Part shown: positions 43,051-54,061 of the stretch, piece by piece
Position numbering within the stretch: position 1 is the stretch's first letter
Layout of the letters: the number at the start of each line of letters is the position of its first letter
NCBI GenBank assembly: GCA_028689115.1
Contig: JAQTWV010000001.1
Coordinates: 721,539-785,538 of the forward strand
Source: Candidatus Altimarinota bacterium
GTDB taxonomy: Bacteria; Patescibacteriota; Gracilibacteria; BD1-5; UBA6164
Reading direction: 5' to 3'
Length of the DNA stretch: 64,000 nucleotides
Notes under the pieces: model-generated
What the model saw: the letters and a program-made list of their open reading frames with translations, nothing else
What the model was told of the DNA's origin: nothing
The model's database searches: none
Program-made: the position numbers and the translations under genes

Positions 43051-43114
43051 AATTTACTTGATCTTTTATACATCTAACAGAGAAACCATTCTTTTTATTA
43101 TTTAATAGAAACAT
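43049..43114 (-). pseudogene. 3' relic of a FISUMP-type adhesin gene
   Basis: An isolated 21-codon tail (MFLLNNKKNGFSVRCIKDQVN then TAA) that contains NGFSVRC, the hallmark ending of FISUMP domains, close to PYGFSVRCFKN of the intact gene at 8905. Upstream in frame there is a stop at once. Its Gly is GGT. The rest of the region 42866-43220 holds the palindrome at 43019-43050, A/T-rich sequence and the promoter area of the next gene. The most likely reading is a deleted paralogous adhesin. Confidence 0.6.
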
Positions 43115-43220
43115 TAGTATTTATTTGAATTTATAAATGATTTTTTTTATAAATATCTTTTTGTTTTTTTGCAAATAAAAACAAAATATTATAAAATAAA
43201 ATAATATTAATTTATTTAAA

Positions 43221-45026
43221 ATGGAAAACAATATTAATTCATCAAATGTAAGAGTTGTGGAACTTATAGAAAATATAAGTTCCCTAGTTTTTGATGAAAA
43301 AATATGGTTTTGAAATGAGATATGGAAGATAGCAGAAGTTACTTATTCATATGCAAACATATATGAAAAAAATGAATTAAAAATAAATTGAAAAGAAATA
43401 AACATAAATACTACACTATATGTAAGTTTATGAGAACTAAATTTAGATGAATTTATAAGTTCTGATGATAATTGAAAAAATAGATTATTAAAAAAAGCTA
43501 GTAAAATAATAAAAGATAAGATTATAGAAAAAAAATCTCAAATTAGAAAAGGTCTTTTAGAAACGAAAAAAATTGATACTACTAATTTAGATATTTGAGA
43601 AAAAAATAAATTAGAAATACTTATTGATTCATTATATGAAAAACTTGATTTACTTAATTATTGTTTAAACTGACTGGTTTATGAAGATGTCAAAGCATGA
43701 ATTAAAAGAAATATAAGTGAAAAAAGAGAAGAAAAAATAGATAAAAAACAAAGAAATCTTGATAAGAAATTATTTTGATGAGAAATCAAAGATAATGAAG
43801 AAGAGGTAGGGCTTTGCTATAATCACTTATATAATATTTATCTTGAAAATAAATCTAAACTAACAAATGATGAAATTCAAAGATTAGAATGATATATAAA
43901 AAGAATAAAAAACTATCTACCTAATTGATTTCAGTATAAAGAACCTACAAAACTAGAAAATAGGATTTCAGATTTAGAAAAATATAATCTTTCTCAAAGA
44001 GATTATATACTTGGATTTAATCTATTTATAGAAGCATTTTCAAAAATGGATTTCAATGTAGAAACAAATCCTTTTGTAAAAAGTATTTCTGATGGTCCAA
44101 ATTGATTTCAAATCCCAACTAGTGAAAAATTTCAAAAATTTACTCTTACTAGATTTCTTTTATTAAATGCTCACGAAAATGAAACTCATAATATTTCTGA
44201 ATATAATTCAAAAAATATAATATGAAATACTAGATGAAAAGATAGTACAACAAAGGAAGAATGAGTTGCAAAACTTATGGAAAATATGCTTAAATTTTGA
44301 AATCAATTATTTAAAATAGATCTAGATGCTTGAAAAACTATATTTGATTTAGAAAAATTTGAAATGGCAGATAATTTTGTAAAAACACTTTTCTGAGAAG
44401 TTTTACAAAATGCTGAATTATTAGATTTTTTACAATTATATGAAAAAATAAAAAAAGATATAATAAGTCCAAAAGATAGATTTGATAGACTAAAAAGAAG
44501 CAATAATAAATGAGTTCAACACAAGGATACAACTTACACTAGATGATTATTCCAAGTTGCATCAGAAATCAATAAATATATATTATCTGATTGAGAAACT
44601 TGAATAGAATTTTATGATTTATTTATAGCAAAAGTATGATTATGAGATATAAAAAAAGTAAAAGAAATAAAAGACTCTAAAGGTATAGAAACTCTAAAAC
44701 CAATTTTTTCATCTGATATAGTTTACTTTTTTATAAGAAATAATTTAGACTGAAAAAAAACAGACTTAGATAAATTTCTTGATTATCTAAAAAATAAATA
44801 TCCAATATTAGATTTTACACAAGAAATTATTGATTTGATAGTAAATGAAACTCATACAAGCATAAATTGAATAATAAACTTGTGATTAAAAAATATTTAT
44901 GACCAAGAAATAAATAAGACAATATCTGAAACTAGAAAAAAAGTATCTAAAGTTTTAATCGAAGAAAGTATAAATAAAGCAATAGAATTATTAGCTCCAA
45001 AAAGAAGAAAAGCATTGGTAGCTTAA
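43221..45026 (+). CDS. DUF1704-like HExxTH protein
   Basis: A 601-residue soluble protein. Near residue 320 is NAHENETHN followed by KEEGVAKLMENML, resembling the zinc-peptidase-like HExxTH and QEGLA motifs of the DUF1704 (flavohaemoglobin-associated, TIGR02421-type) family. The N-terminal 250 residues are charged and helical with a long Lys-rich coiled coil (RNISEKREEKIDKKQRNLDKKLF). The C-terminus is helical and basic (KAIELLAPKRRKALVA). A metallopeptidase function is inferred from the motif only. It is monocistronic with a good terminator after it. Confidence 0.6.
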
Positions 45027-45055
45027 CAAAAAAACTCCCTACGGGAGTTTTTTTG
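45027..45055. terminator. Terminator after the DUF1704-like gene
   Basis: AAAAACTCCC / GGGAGTTTTT stem with a TAC loop and T-run, and an A-run for the opposite strand, between convergent genes. Confidence 0.85.
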
Positions 45056-46492
45056 TTAAGGACAAGTTCACCATTGTGGTTGAACTGACGCATTTCATGA
45101 AAATCATGAATTACTATCAAATGACCATGGTTTAGAAGCTATTTTTGAAACGCACCAACCAGATATATTTTTATTAAATGCATTTGCTGCTAGAAACATT
45201 GCATCCATGTTAGTAACATTTGCTGTATCCCATAATGATATATCTTGATTAAATGCAAATGCACCATTAAACATCATACTCATAAAAGTAACATTTGATG
45301 TATTCCAACTTCATATATTTTGGTTAAATGATGTAGCATTAAAAAACATAGATGCCATTAATGTTACACTTGAAGTATCCCATCATGATATATCTTGATT
45401 AAATGCTCATGCAGAAGTAAACATTCATGCCATACTAACCACTTTTGAAGTATCCCATAATGATATATCTTGATTAAATGATGGTGCACTTGCAAATAGT
45501 CAAGTCATATTTATTACATTTGAAGTATTCCAACTTCATATATTTTGATTAAATGAATTTGCTGAAAAAAACATATTTGACATATTAGTTACTTTAGAAG
45601 TATCCCAACTTCATATATCCTGATTAAATGCATTTGCAAATGAAAACATATTTGACATATCAGTAACATTTGAAGTATCCCAATATCAAATATCTGAATT
45701 AAAACTTGTTTTAGAACTAAATAAATTTGCCATACTAGTAACTTGACCAGTAAAAATATCTGTTGCTGTGTAAGTTACTCATCAAACAGTTATTCAAGTA
45801 TCAATAGCAGTTTGAATTCAATAAGTTCATGTTCATGTTTCAACAATCAATAATCATTCACATCAATTCCATCATGTTTCTCATACAACTCAAATATTAG
45901 ATGGTACATAACAATTTGCTGCTCAAACTATAGGTGTTGTTCAACTATTTGCAATCAAATTATATGGCAAATCAACTCATCAATCTACTACAAAAAATGT
46001 ATTATCTGGATTATATGTTATACTTGGACTATCTGAAGATTGCATCTTGTAATAATTTCATTTTACCACTGCCGTATTTTCTTCTTCATTTACTGTTGAT
46101 GCTTGTGTGAATTTATATGCTCATGTTCCACTTCATCATACTGAGTATGAAAATACATAATCTCATTTTGTTACTGGATCTTTAAAACTATTTCCATCTT
46201 CTTTTAAAGCTAGAAAATTTGCTGTTCATTGGATTGAACTTCAACTATTTCAATTTATTGTTAATCATGAGTTTATTTTTATTGTATTTATTAAACTTGA
46301 TAGACTTGTTCATTTTGAACTTTCTATTCATATCTTTTTCATAATATTGTTTATATCACTTACTCTTTTTCAGTCTCTTGCTGATGTACTATATCAACTT
46401 AAATTTATAAACGCTATTGTTCATAGTATTGCTAATATTGTTATTACTACTATTAGTTCTACTAGTGTGAAGGCTTTGTTATATTTTTTCAT
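45056..46492 (-). CDS. Pilin-like adhesin with C-terminal BspA (DUF285) repeats
   Basis: A 478-residue protein. The N-terminus KKYNKAFTLVELIVVITILAIL is a type IV prepilin signal with Glu at +5; the first ~190 residues are nearly the same as in the FISUMP adhesin at 8905-10158. The C-terminal half instead contains about eight BspA-like units of about 25 residues (AFNQDIGSWDTSKVTNMSNMF), as in Mycoplasma/Entamoeba surface proteins that bind fibronectin or host surfaces, and it ends in WCVSKIASKPWSF ... PQWGTCP. The glycines of the repeats are written TGA. Expected role: pilus-like or surface-anchored adhesin. Confidence 0.88.
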
Positions 46493-46502
46493 AGTTTTTT
46501 AT

Positions 46503-46539
46503 AAAAAATAAATACTAATAGTTTTATTATTAGTATTTA
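46503..46539 (-). terminator. Palindrome before the second pilin gene
   Basis: AATAAATACTAATA / TATTAGTATTTAT, the counterpart of the palindrome at 10173-10207, with the same distance to the pilin start. The duplication between the two loci therefore includes this leader. Confidence 0.6.
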
Positions 46540-46587
46540 TCTATATTTGCAAAGTATTTTTTTGTTTTTTGATTGACTTTTTTTAAT

Positions 46588-47934
46588 TTATCTACTTAAA
46601 TATTCTCTAAAAATCTTAAAAAGATTTTTCTTCTTTATTTTCATATTATCATCAAACTCATCAATTATAAGTAAGTCTAAATAATAATTTTTTATATATT
46701 TAAAATCTTCTGCTAATTCTTCATAGTTTTTATTTGCAAGTTTTATATTTCAAATCTTGATAAATCAATCTTTTGTTAATCAAATTTCTTTTCAAACACA
46801 AGATTCTTCAACATCTATTCAATAAACTGATTTTTTTGTTCTTATTTTTTCAAGTAATTTATGATTAAAAGCTCTAAGAATTCATCTTTTAGTTGCATAA
46901 ATATTAACAACTATATTATTTTCTTTTAGCTTTCATACCTTCGTTTCTGGATTACAAACTATTTCATACATATTTAAACCATATGCTCTTTTCATAAGTT
47001 CCAATCTTCATCCTCATAATCTACCATTTAATTCAATAGTTTTTAATTCTCATTTACTATTTATTTTAAATTCATGGTGTACAAATGTATTTTTAATTCA
47101 AGTTGCTTTAACATTTGAATTAACAAAAGCTTTTAGTCTTTTTCACTTAAATTCTCACTCAGTTTTTTCAGTTGAAATTCTAGCTATATTACAATAATCT
47201 TCTACTTTTACATCAACTCAAAGTCTAACTTTAACTGGTTTTGATATAAATGAATTTCAATCCTTATCAACATAATAATCTACAGAATACAAAGTCCCAT
47301 CTATAAATTCTTCAACTATTAATTCTTTATTATTTATTCATCTAGCTTCTAATCTATCATGAAATTTTTTATAATTAGAAATATAATCTAAAAAATCCTT
47401 TTTATTTTTTATTTTTGCAACTCAAGAACTTTGAACTCAATCGATTGGTTTAATAATAAATGGAAATCAAACGTATTTTTCAATTTCATCTATAACAAAA
47501 CTATCTATTGTTCCCTTTATAAACTTAACTCACAAATCAGGATTATGTTTTTGTATTAAATCTCTTTGTAAAAATTTGTTTCTAAAAATATTTGGATAAT
47601 CAGAAACTCCTAATCACAATATTTCTCTCACTTCATTAACTGAATTTATAAGTAATTCAAGTGCTGTGTTAACAAAAATTACTTCATAATTTTTTGAAAA
47701 TTCTTTTACTTTTTCTTTTAAATCTTCTTTATTAGAATAATTGTATAAAAAAATACCCAATTTTTCTAACTTAGTTATCAAATCTGCATATTCTATTTTT
47801 TCTCATTTATAAAAAATCACATTTTTAATTCAATACTTTTCAGATACTTCCTCTATAGCATCAATATCAGATGTAAAAACTTCACTTTTCATCCTAGACT
47901 TAGTCATTATATGGACTATAGCTTTTGTATGCAT
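46588..47934 (-). CDS. ATP-grasp domain protein
   Basis: A 448-residue ATP-grasp enzyme (carboxylate-amine/thiol ligase superfamily). The ATP-grasp signs are YPNIFRNKFLQRDLIQKH (start of the A domain), VGFPFIIKPIDGVQSSGVAKIKNKKDF (Lys and Gly-rich loop), LIVEEFIDGTLYSVDYYVD and FKINSKGELKTIELNGRLGGGRLELM (metal- and substrate-binding ExNxRxxG). The acid and amine substrates cannot be inferred. It starts at the Met of MHTKAIVHIMTKSRM; in-frame internal ATGs are also possible. It is transcribed leftward, upstream of the pilin with BspA repeats. Confidence 0.82.
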
Positions 47935-48060
47935 GTCTTTATATTAACTTATAAATAAAAATTATAAATTTAACTAAAAATAAATAATTTTTCTCCTTAT
48001 CCGAATTTCAGAAACCAGATTATAAAAAAAAAAATTAAATCTACAAGTTTTTCTAGTTAA

Positions 48061-48876
48061 TTATTTGTTAAATTCTAAAAAAATATCGCACCAAATAGAT
48101 ATATTTAAGTCTTCTCATCTAGTATTATCTCATATAGAATACTTAGAAAAAACTTGTATAATTAAGTCTTTATCATAACCTGCTTTTTCTAAGTTTTTAG
48201 ATAATTTTTTTCTTGGTTCACTAAATGCTTTTTTTATAAAAACCATAAAATCATTATCATTTATATGATTATATAAATTGTGAGTTTCAAAAAGTAAAAC
48301 ACTAGATTCTACTTTTGGAGCAGGAATAAAATTTTCTTTTCAAACAAAAAGTACTTCAGAAACTATGCATTTTTTAGAAACAAATAGCGATAAAACTGAA
48401 GTTTTTTCCTTTCATTTTCCAAGTATCTTATCTCAAACATCTTTTTGCATAAGTATAACCATAAACTCTGGCTTATTTTCAACATCATACAAAAAATGTC
48501 TCAATATAGGTGAAGTAATATAATATGGAATATTTGCTATAACGCTATAATCAGAAAAAGTAGGATTATATTTTAAAACGTCACAATTATTTATATTGAA
48601 ATCAATTCAATTTAAATCAAAATCTCAAGAATCTTTTCTTTTATTCAAGATTTCAATCATATCTTTATCTAATTCAACCAAATTTAGAGTTTTTGGTTTT
48701 TTATTAATAAGTTTTTCAGTCAATGCTCAATATCCTGGTCAAACCTCTATTATATTTTTTCAACTTATTTCTATAACTTCAGAAATAGAAGTAACTATAT
48801 TCTCATTTACTAAAAAATTTTGTCATAGTGATTTTTTAGCTTTTATATTGTATTTCCTAAGAATTTCTAATGTCAT
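48061..48876 (-). CDS. rsmA: 16S rRNA dimethyladenosine transferase RsmA
   Basis: A 271-residue SAM-dependent dimethyltransferase that modifies two adjacent adenines near the 3' end of 16S rRNA. Motifs: AKKSLGQNFLVNENI (start), IIEVGPGYGALTEKL (motif I, with TGA-coded Gly), VELDKDM, NCDVLKYN, VIANIPYYITSPILRHF (NIPY catalytic motif) and IPAPKVESSVLLF. The C-terminal domain is short and ends ISIWCDIFLEFNK. It is a complete, ordinary member of the family (also called KsgA). Confidence 0.93.
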
Positions 48877-49050
48877 TATTAATATTTTTAAAATTATTAT
48901 ATTAATACTTTACTCAAAAATCAAAAAAATTCAATTTATTTTAAAACTAATCATAAAATAAATTATATATAAAAATGGCTTAATATAAGCATTAAATATA
49001 CTTAATTGTAAATAATTTAAATATTAAGTATTAAATTTAAGTTAATTTTT

Positions 49051-49080
49051 TTGACAAAGGATTTCAAAATATGTTATCAT
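49051..49080 (+). promoter_or_regulatory. Strong sigma-70 promoter with extended -10
   Basis: TTGACA at 49051-49056, an 18-bp spacer and TATCAT at 49075-49080 with TG at 49072-49073. An A/T inverted repeat (ATACTTAAT ... ATTAAGTAT) lies just upstream. The 5' leader of about 80 nt has a G-rich patch (GCTGGGGG) and no Shine-Dalgarno sequence. Confidence 0.75.
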
Positions 49081-49164
49081 ACTAGTGCTGGGGGAAAAGA
49101 ACAAAATAATCTTTCTACCTTATTGCTAGCAAAAATTTATATTATTTATTTACATATTACGTTT

Positions 49165-49854
49165 ATGTTAAAAACAAAAATAAAAAAAGCTATAGCTATA
49201 GCTTCTATTGCAGGTATGACTGCTACAACTTTAGGTACTAGTTTAGGTACAACATTTGCTGCTACAGTTATAGGTTCTGGTAGTGTTGCTGGTACAGGTG
49301 CATTTAATTCTTCTGTTATTTGGGATGATGCATTTCCAGGGTTCGCTACTGGTTCAGTTTCTGGAATTAAAGTAAAAGCAAAAGTATTACCTACTTTAAA
49401 TATGACACTATCTGCTTCAGAAGTAAACTTAGGAACATTAGTTGCTGGAGTTCCTGCATCTGGAACAATTGATATCGAAGTTGGTACAAACGCTAAAGAT
49501 GGAGTTTCAATTACTGCTAGATCAGGAAGTGGATGATTAACTAATCTTGCTAATAATTCAGTTCAAATGAATAATCTAAGTACTGATGGTATTGCTGAAT
49601 CATATACATTTGCTTCAAATGCTAATGCTATTGATTCTACAGTTGCTGGATTTGTTAACACTACTGGTAACTTAGCATCTACAGAAGTTAATAATAACTC
49701 TACTGAACATGTTATTTATACTACAAATAAACCAGAAAAATTAGATTTTGCAGTTCAAGATTTAACTTTTACAGTTGCTGCTACTGCTGATGCACAAACA
49801 CAAGCTGGTGATTATGAAGATACAATTACATTTACTGTTACTGGTAAATTTTAA
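49165..49854 (+). CDS. Secreted surface protein, WxL-like beta-sandwich
   Basis: A 229-residue exported protein with a clear signal peptide (KIKKAIAIASIAGMTATTLGT ... TFA-AT near residue 32). The mature part is Thr/Ser/Val/Gly-rich beta structure with NLGTLVAGVPASGTIDIEV in the middle and AGDYEDTITFTVTGKF at the end, like WxL or spore-coat-U type domains. It is remarkable for codon use: about 23 glycines, only one written TGA (residue about 125), the rest GGT/GGA, along with preferred codons throughout. Together with the strong promoter this points to very high expression. It is probably partnered with the WxL-interacting-like protein encoded next. Confidence 0.75.
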
Positions 49855-49867
49855 TAAAAAAACATAC

Positions 49868-49895
49868 AAAAAGACTATTATTAGTCTTTTTTTTG
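49868..49895 (+). terminator. Terminator after the secreted surface protein
   Basis: AAAAAGACTA / TAGTCTTTTT stem with a T-run, 14 bp after the stop. Confidence 0.8.
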
Positions 49896-49952
49896 ATTTT
49901 AAATTTTTTTTTTATAAAATGGTTTTAATTTAAATTAGAACCATAAAATAAA

Positions 49953-51353
49953 ATGAAAAAATATTTAAGTTTACTTATATTTATAAGTATAGTATCTTCC
50001 TTTATAAATAATGTTTTTGCTGCTAATGTTGACCTAGTAGTATCGCCAATAAAATATGAAATTACTTGAGCACCTTGAGAAAGTATAACAAAAACAGCTA
50101 CTTTAATAAATAAAACTAATGATACTTTATTAATTCATACTTGAAAATCAGATTTCATATCAAATGATACATCTGGTAATCCTGTATTTGTAAGAAAAAG
50201 TGAAATTGTATATAATGATCAAGAATTAGCAAATTGGATAAATATAAATTTAAATGATTTTTATATAGCTTGAAAAGAAGAAAAAGATATTGAATTTACA
50301 ATAAATATACCTACAGATGCAACTCCAGGGTGACATTATTGAGCTATATTTTTTAAAAATAATTGAAAAGAAAATTCAAGCTGATGATGACAAATAAAAC
50401 TTAACATTGATTATTGAGTATTACTTTTAGTAACTGTTGATTGAGAAATAATTGATAATTGAACACCTTGAGAACCAATTATAAATAATTGAAATGCTAC
50501 AACTTGACCTGCTTCAGGTTGAATTCAAAGAGATAGTTGTCCATTTTGAGATTTAACAAATAGTAATATAGACTGAAAATGTATAGATGATTTTTGATTA
50601 TGAAATATAATAAATGATATAAAATGAGAAAATAGTAATACTTGAACTTGAAGTAATACTAGTTGAACTTGAAGTAATGATAAAGAAGATTTTGTAATTG
50701 ATTTTTGAATTCCATTTAATAATGATTGAAATACACATATCAAACCAACTTGAAAAATAACACTTGTAGATGAAAATGGTAATCCTATAAAATGAGTTTG
50801 AAAAGAAATAATTTTAAATGATGAATGAGCTGTTATTTGAGAAAAAATTGTAGATTATCTACCTATAAATGATAATGGTTGAAATATATTACCAAATACT
50901 CAAAGAATTTTTGAATCAGAATGGAAAGGTTTTCCATATGAAGCATATGATGAAAATTGAAAAAAAATAATAAAATATTGGTCACCATCAGATTATTATT
51001 CTAGAAAAAATATAGAAGATAAAAAATTTATTTTCCCATGGCAAAGAATAAATGAAAATGTTGAACAAAAACAAATTAAAGCATTAATAGAATTAGCATA
51101 CAAAAATTATAAATGAGAGGAAATTAAATTTAACTCAGCTAAAGAATTTAGTGTAGACTATATAGTAAAATCAGTTTGAATTAATCCATATTTTGTTATT
51201 TGATTTATATTTAGTTTATGAATATTTTGGTTCTTTTTCATTATTTGGAGAAGAAAAACAAAGAAAAAATGTCATAATTGTAAAAAAAGAATTGATAAAG
51301 ATATGAAGATTTGTCCATATTGTTGAGAAAAACAAAAAGATAAGAAGAAATAA
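49953..51353 (+). CDS. WxL-interacting-like (DUF916) surface protein with zinc-ribbon tail
   Basis: A 466-residue membrane protein. Signal peptide residues 1-23 (SLLIFISIVSSFINNVFA-AN). Residues about 24-160 resemble DUF916/WxL-interacting domains (NVDLVVSPIKYEITGAPGESITKTATLINKTND, DATPGGHYGAIFFK). A Ser/Asn/Gly/Thr linker and a second beta domain (GKITLVDENGNPIKGVGKEI) follow. One membrane helix near residue 410 (YFVIGFIFSLGIFWFFFIIW) leads to a cytosolic zinc ribbon (CHNCKKRIDKDMKICPYCGEK). It lies 98 bp after the secreted WxL-like protein, past a terminator. It may hold that protein at the surface. Confidence 0.7.
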
Positions 51354-51375
51354 TATTTCTTCTTATCTTTTTTTA
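51340..51375. terminator. Palindromic terminator between convergent genes
   Basis: GATAAGAAGAAATA / TATTTCTTCTTATC palindrome that includes the TAA stop at 51351 and ends in T-runs; it serves both convergent genes. Confidence 0.75.
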
Positions 51376-52128
51376 TAAAGCATTTTTTATCTTACTTGGC
51401 CATTTTTTCCAAATTCTTTCAATATATCACAAATTTATCATCATCATATCTAAAATCTTATTATATTTTGTTCTTTGTTCTTGATCATAAGTCTTTTTTT
51501 GATCTTTTGCAACTTGGCTTTTATTTAATTGCAAAATATTAAAAGCAACATTATTAAAAATGCTTATTTTTACTTTTATTAAATTTGTACAATCTCCAGA
51601 GCCTCCTTTCAAATATTCTTTTGCCTGATCAACTGATACAGATGGTTTTTCTTCTGCTAGCGTATATGATCAATTTTCTATATATTTTCAAGCTTTAGCA
51701 ACAATATCAACACAAGAATCATTATATAAACCTTCAAAATATTTTGATTTTTCCCATATATGATTAATTCCATCAAAATAACTGAATTGTGCATCTTTTC
51801 AAAAATAAAGATTTTTTGAATTAGTTAAACTTTGAAAATATTCTTCCATTTCACAATCAATTTCGCTAAATTCAGTATCTAAAATTATTTGAAAAACTCT
51901 ATTTTCAGGAACATCTTGTAAACAAACAAAATCCTCTACACTCCTAATAGATGATCATTTTGCTATAAATCAATTTTCTTTTGATAAAAATGGTTTTACT
52001 GCTTCATTACACATATCTATTTTACTTTTAATACTCAGATTTGGTTTATCACAACTTGGTGTATCACTTCAAGCATTAACAATAGAAAATCAAAAGAAAA
52101 ATAATATTATAAACATCAATCTTTTCAT
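51373..52128 (-). CDS. Secreted protein of unknown function
   Basis: A 251-residue exported protein with a signal peptide (MKRLMFIILFFFGFSIVNA-GS). The mature chain is helical with eight Cys and no recognised domain; it includes a well-defined segment KSQVAKDQKKTYDQEQRTKYNKILDMMM typical of a helical bundle. It is encoded 3 bp after the small YtxH-like gene, so the two are coupled. No function can be given. Confidence 0.65.
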
Positions 52129-52131
52129 AAA

Positions 52132-52362
52132 TTATTTTTTATTAAAAAATTTTATAACTCAAACTAAACATTTTCAAAAAACACTATATCATTTTTTAAA
52201 AGCTCAAACTCCTTCATTTTTTATATTATTTGTTACCTCTTTTCATTTACTTGTTTTTGACAAACCTATCATTGATGCAACAGCAGTTCAGATTATAAGT
52301 CACGTTATAACTTTATCTATTTTTTTTGCTCATGCACTTACATTTTTTCTTTTAAAAAACAC
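52132..52362 (-). CDS. Small YtxH-like membrane-anchored protein
   Basis: A 76-residue protein read from a GTG at 52360-52362 (no in-frame ATG). One hydrophobic helix (KVITGLIIGTAVASMIGL) is followed by a helical stretch with STSKGKEVTNNIKNEGVGAFKKGYSVFGKCL, the look of YtxH/gas-vesicle-GvpP-type proteins. It has nine in-frame TGA codons. Its stop is 3 bp before the next gene start, so it is the first gene of a short operon with the unknown secreted protein. Confidence 0.55.
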
Positions 52363-52379
52363 GTTTCATTAAATTAATA

Positions 52380-52805
52380 TTAAATTTTTTCTATTCTTAT
52401 ACTTTGACTTGAAAATTTAAGTTTTGGTACAGTAATTATAAGTAAATTATTATCCATAGTAGCTTTTATACCATCGAAATCTAAGTTTTCTGGCAAGATT
52501 ATATTTCTAGAAAATTCTCACCAATAACATTCACTATTTCTTACATTTATATCTCTAGAATAAATTTCTGGTCTAAATCTCTCACCACTAATAGTTAATA
52601 CATTATTATGAAAAGAAATATCTATATCATCTAAGCTTATTCAAGCCACTGGAGCTAATAAAATCATTTCAAATTTAGTCTCTAAAATATCAACTGCAAT
52701 TTGTCATATTTCATCTTTTACAGTTTGAGTATTTTCTACTTCATCTTCATCTTCAAATATTTCTTCAAACTCTTCTTCTTTACTTACACCAAAAAATTTA
52801 AACAT
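52380..52805 (-). CDS. Hsp20/alpha-crystallin small heat-shock protein
   Basis: A 141-residue small heat-shock protein, an ATP-independent holdase. The alpha-crystallin domain starts near residue 40 (VDILETKFEMILLAPVAGISLDDIDISFHNNVLTISGERF) and ends with the conserved A-x-x-x-n-GvL region ATMDNNLLIITVPK. The N-terminal 30 residues are acidic (KEEEFEEIFEDEDE). The C-terminal IRIEKI holds an IxI motif for oligomer formation. It lies 17 bp upstream of the YtxH-like gene, in the same direction. Confidence 0.9.
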
Positions 52806-52905
52806 AATTTCTTTTTTAGTAATATAATCATTTTTATTATATGTTTATTTGAAATAATTCAAGATAAATGATAAAATTAATGTATTAATAACAAAAACTT
52901 TGATA

Positions 52906-54030
52906 ATGAAAATTTATTTAGAAAAGATTAAGTTATTTTTTAGTAAAAAATTAAATAACAATACATCAAAAATAAAAATAAGCTCAAAAGATAAGATAAA
53001 TTTTTTGGAGCAATTATCTAGTTTAATACAATCTTGAATTCCACTAATTAATAGTTTGAAAATAATAATGTATCAAAGTAAAAATAAAAATGTTAAAAAA
53101 TTATTAAATTCAATTATAGAAAAATTAAATACTTGAAGCAGTCTAAAAGATGCATTTAAATGATTTTCAAATATTTTTAATATATTTGATATATCAATAG
53201 TTGAAATGTGAGAAGTAACTTGAAAACTTTGAGATTCAATTGAAACAATAAAACTTAAAGAAGAAAAATCTAGAGAATTAAAAAGCAAAATAATATGAGC
53301 CATGATTTACCCAATGGTAATAATTACTTTATCTATTTGTATGATATGAGTTTTTATGATATTTGTTATTCCAAAATTAGAACAAATGTATAAAGATTCA
53401 AAAGTAAATCTCCCAAGCTTAACACAACATGTAATAGATATTTCTAAATTTTTACAAGATAACATTTTTTTTATTATATTTTGAATTATATTATTAATAT
53501 TTTGAGTTATAATTTTCAAAACAAATAAAAAAACAAAGATTTACTGGGATTATATGATAATAAAAATGCCTATATTTTGACCACTAATTAAGAAAAAAAT
53601 ATTAGCATTATTTACTTCTAGTTTATGAATACTTTTAAAAAACTGAGTAATAATAAATAATTCTCTAGAAATAAGTTCTAGAGCATTGGATAATGATTAT
53701 TATGAAAGAGATTTAAAAGAAATAAGTTCTAGAGTAAGTAAATGAATAGAACTAAGTACACTTATGTGAATAAATGAAATTCAAAGTTGAAAAGAAAATT
53801 TTTTATTTCCTATAGAACTAGCAAGTGTAATAAAAATATGAGAAGAAACTTGAAATTTAGCGAATTTACTTATAAAAATAAGTAATAAAATGAATAAAGA
53901 AATAGATAGTATAGTAAAAAATATTCAAACTGCTATTGAACCGCTTGTTATAATAATAGTTTGATGAATAATATGAACACTAATTATGGCTATAATGTTA
54001 CCATTTTTTAATATGGTAAATGTGATATAA
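52906..54030 (+). CDS. pilC: Type II secretion/type IV pilus inner-membrane protein PilC
   Basis: A 374-residue T2SF-domain protein. Two T2SF repeats are visible: the first with LEQLSSLIQSGIPLINSLKII ... VTGKLGDSIETIKLKEEKSRELKSKIIGAMIYPMVII, the second with LFTSSLGILLKNGVIINNSLEI ... IGEETGNLANLLIKISNKMNKEID and AIEPLVIIIVGGIIGTLIMAIMLPFF. Three membrane helices fit PilC/GspF. It is a stand-alone gene and, with the two pilin-like adhesins, shows that a type IV pilus-like system operates in this organism, although the PilB and PilD genes are outside the window. Confidence 0.88.
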
Positions 54031-54061
54031 AAAAAGCTTAGAAAAATCTAAGCTTTTTTTA
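54030..54061. terminator. Terminator between pilC and thioredoxin
   Basis: AAAAAAGCTTAGA / TCTAAGCTTTTTT stem with a four-base loop, overlapping the convergent stops. Confidence 0.85.

Noticed and set aside
45056-46492. CRISPR array
   Set aside because: The repeats are in-frame protein repeats (BspA units) with diverged DNA and no constant repeat/spacer pattern.
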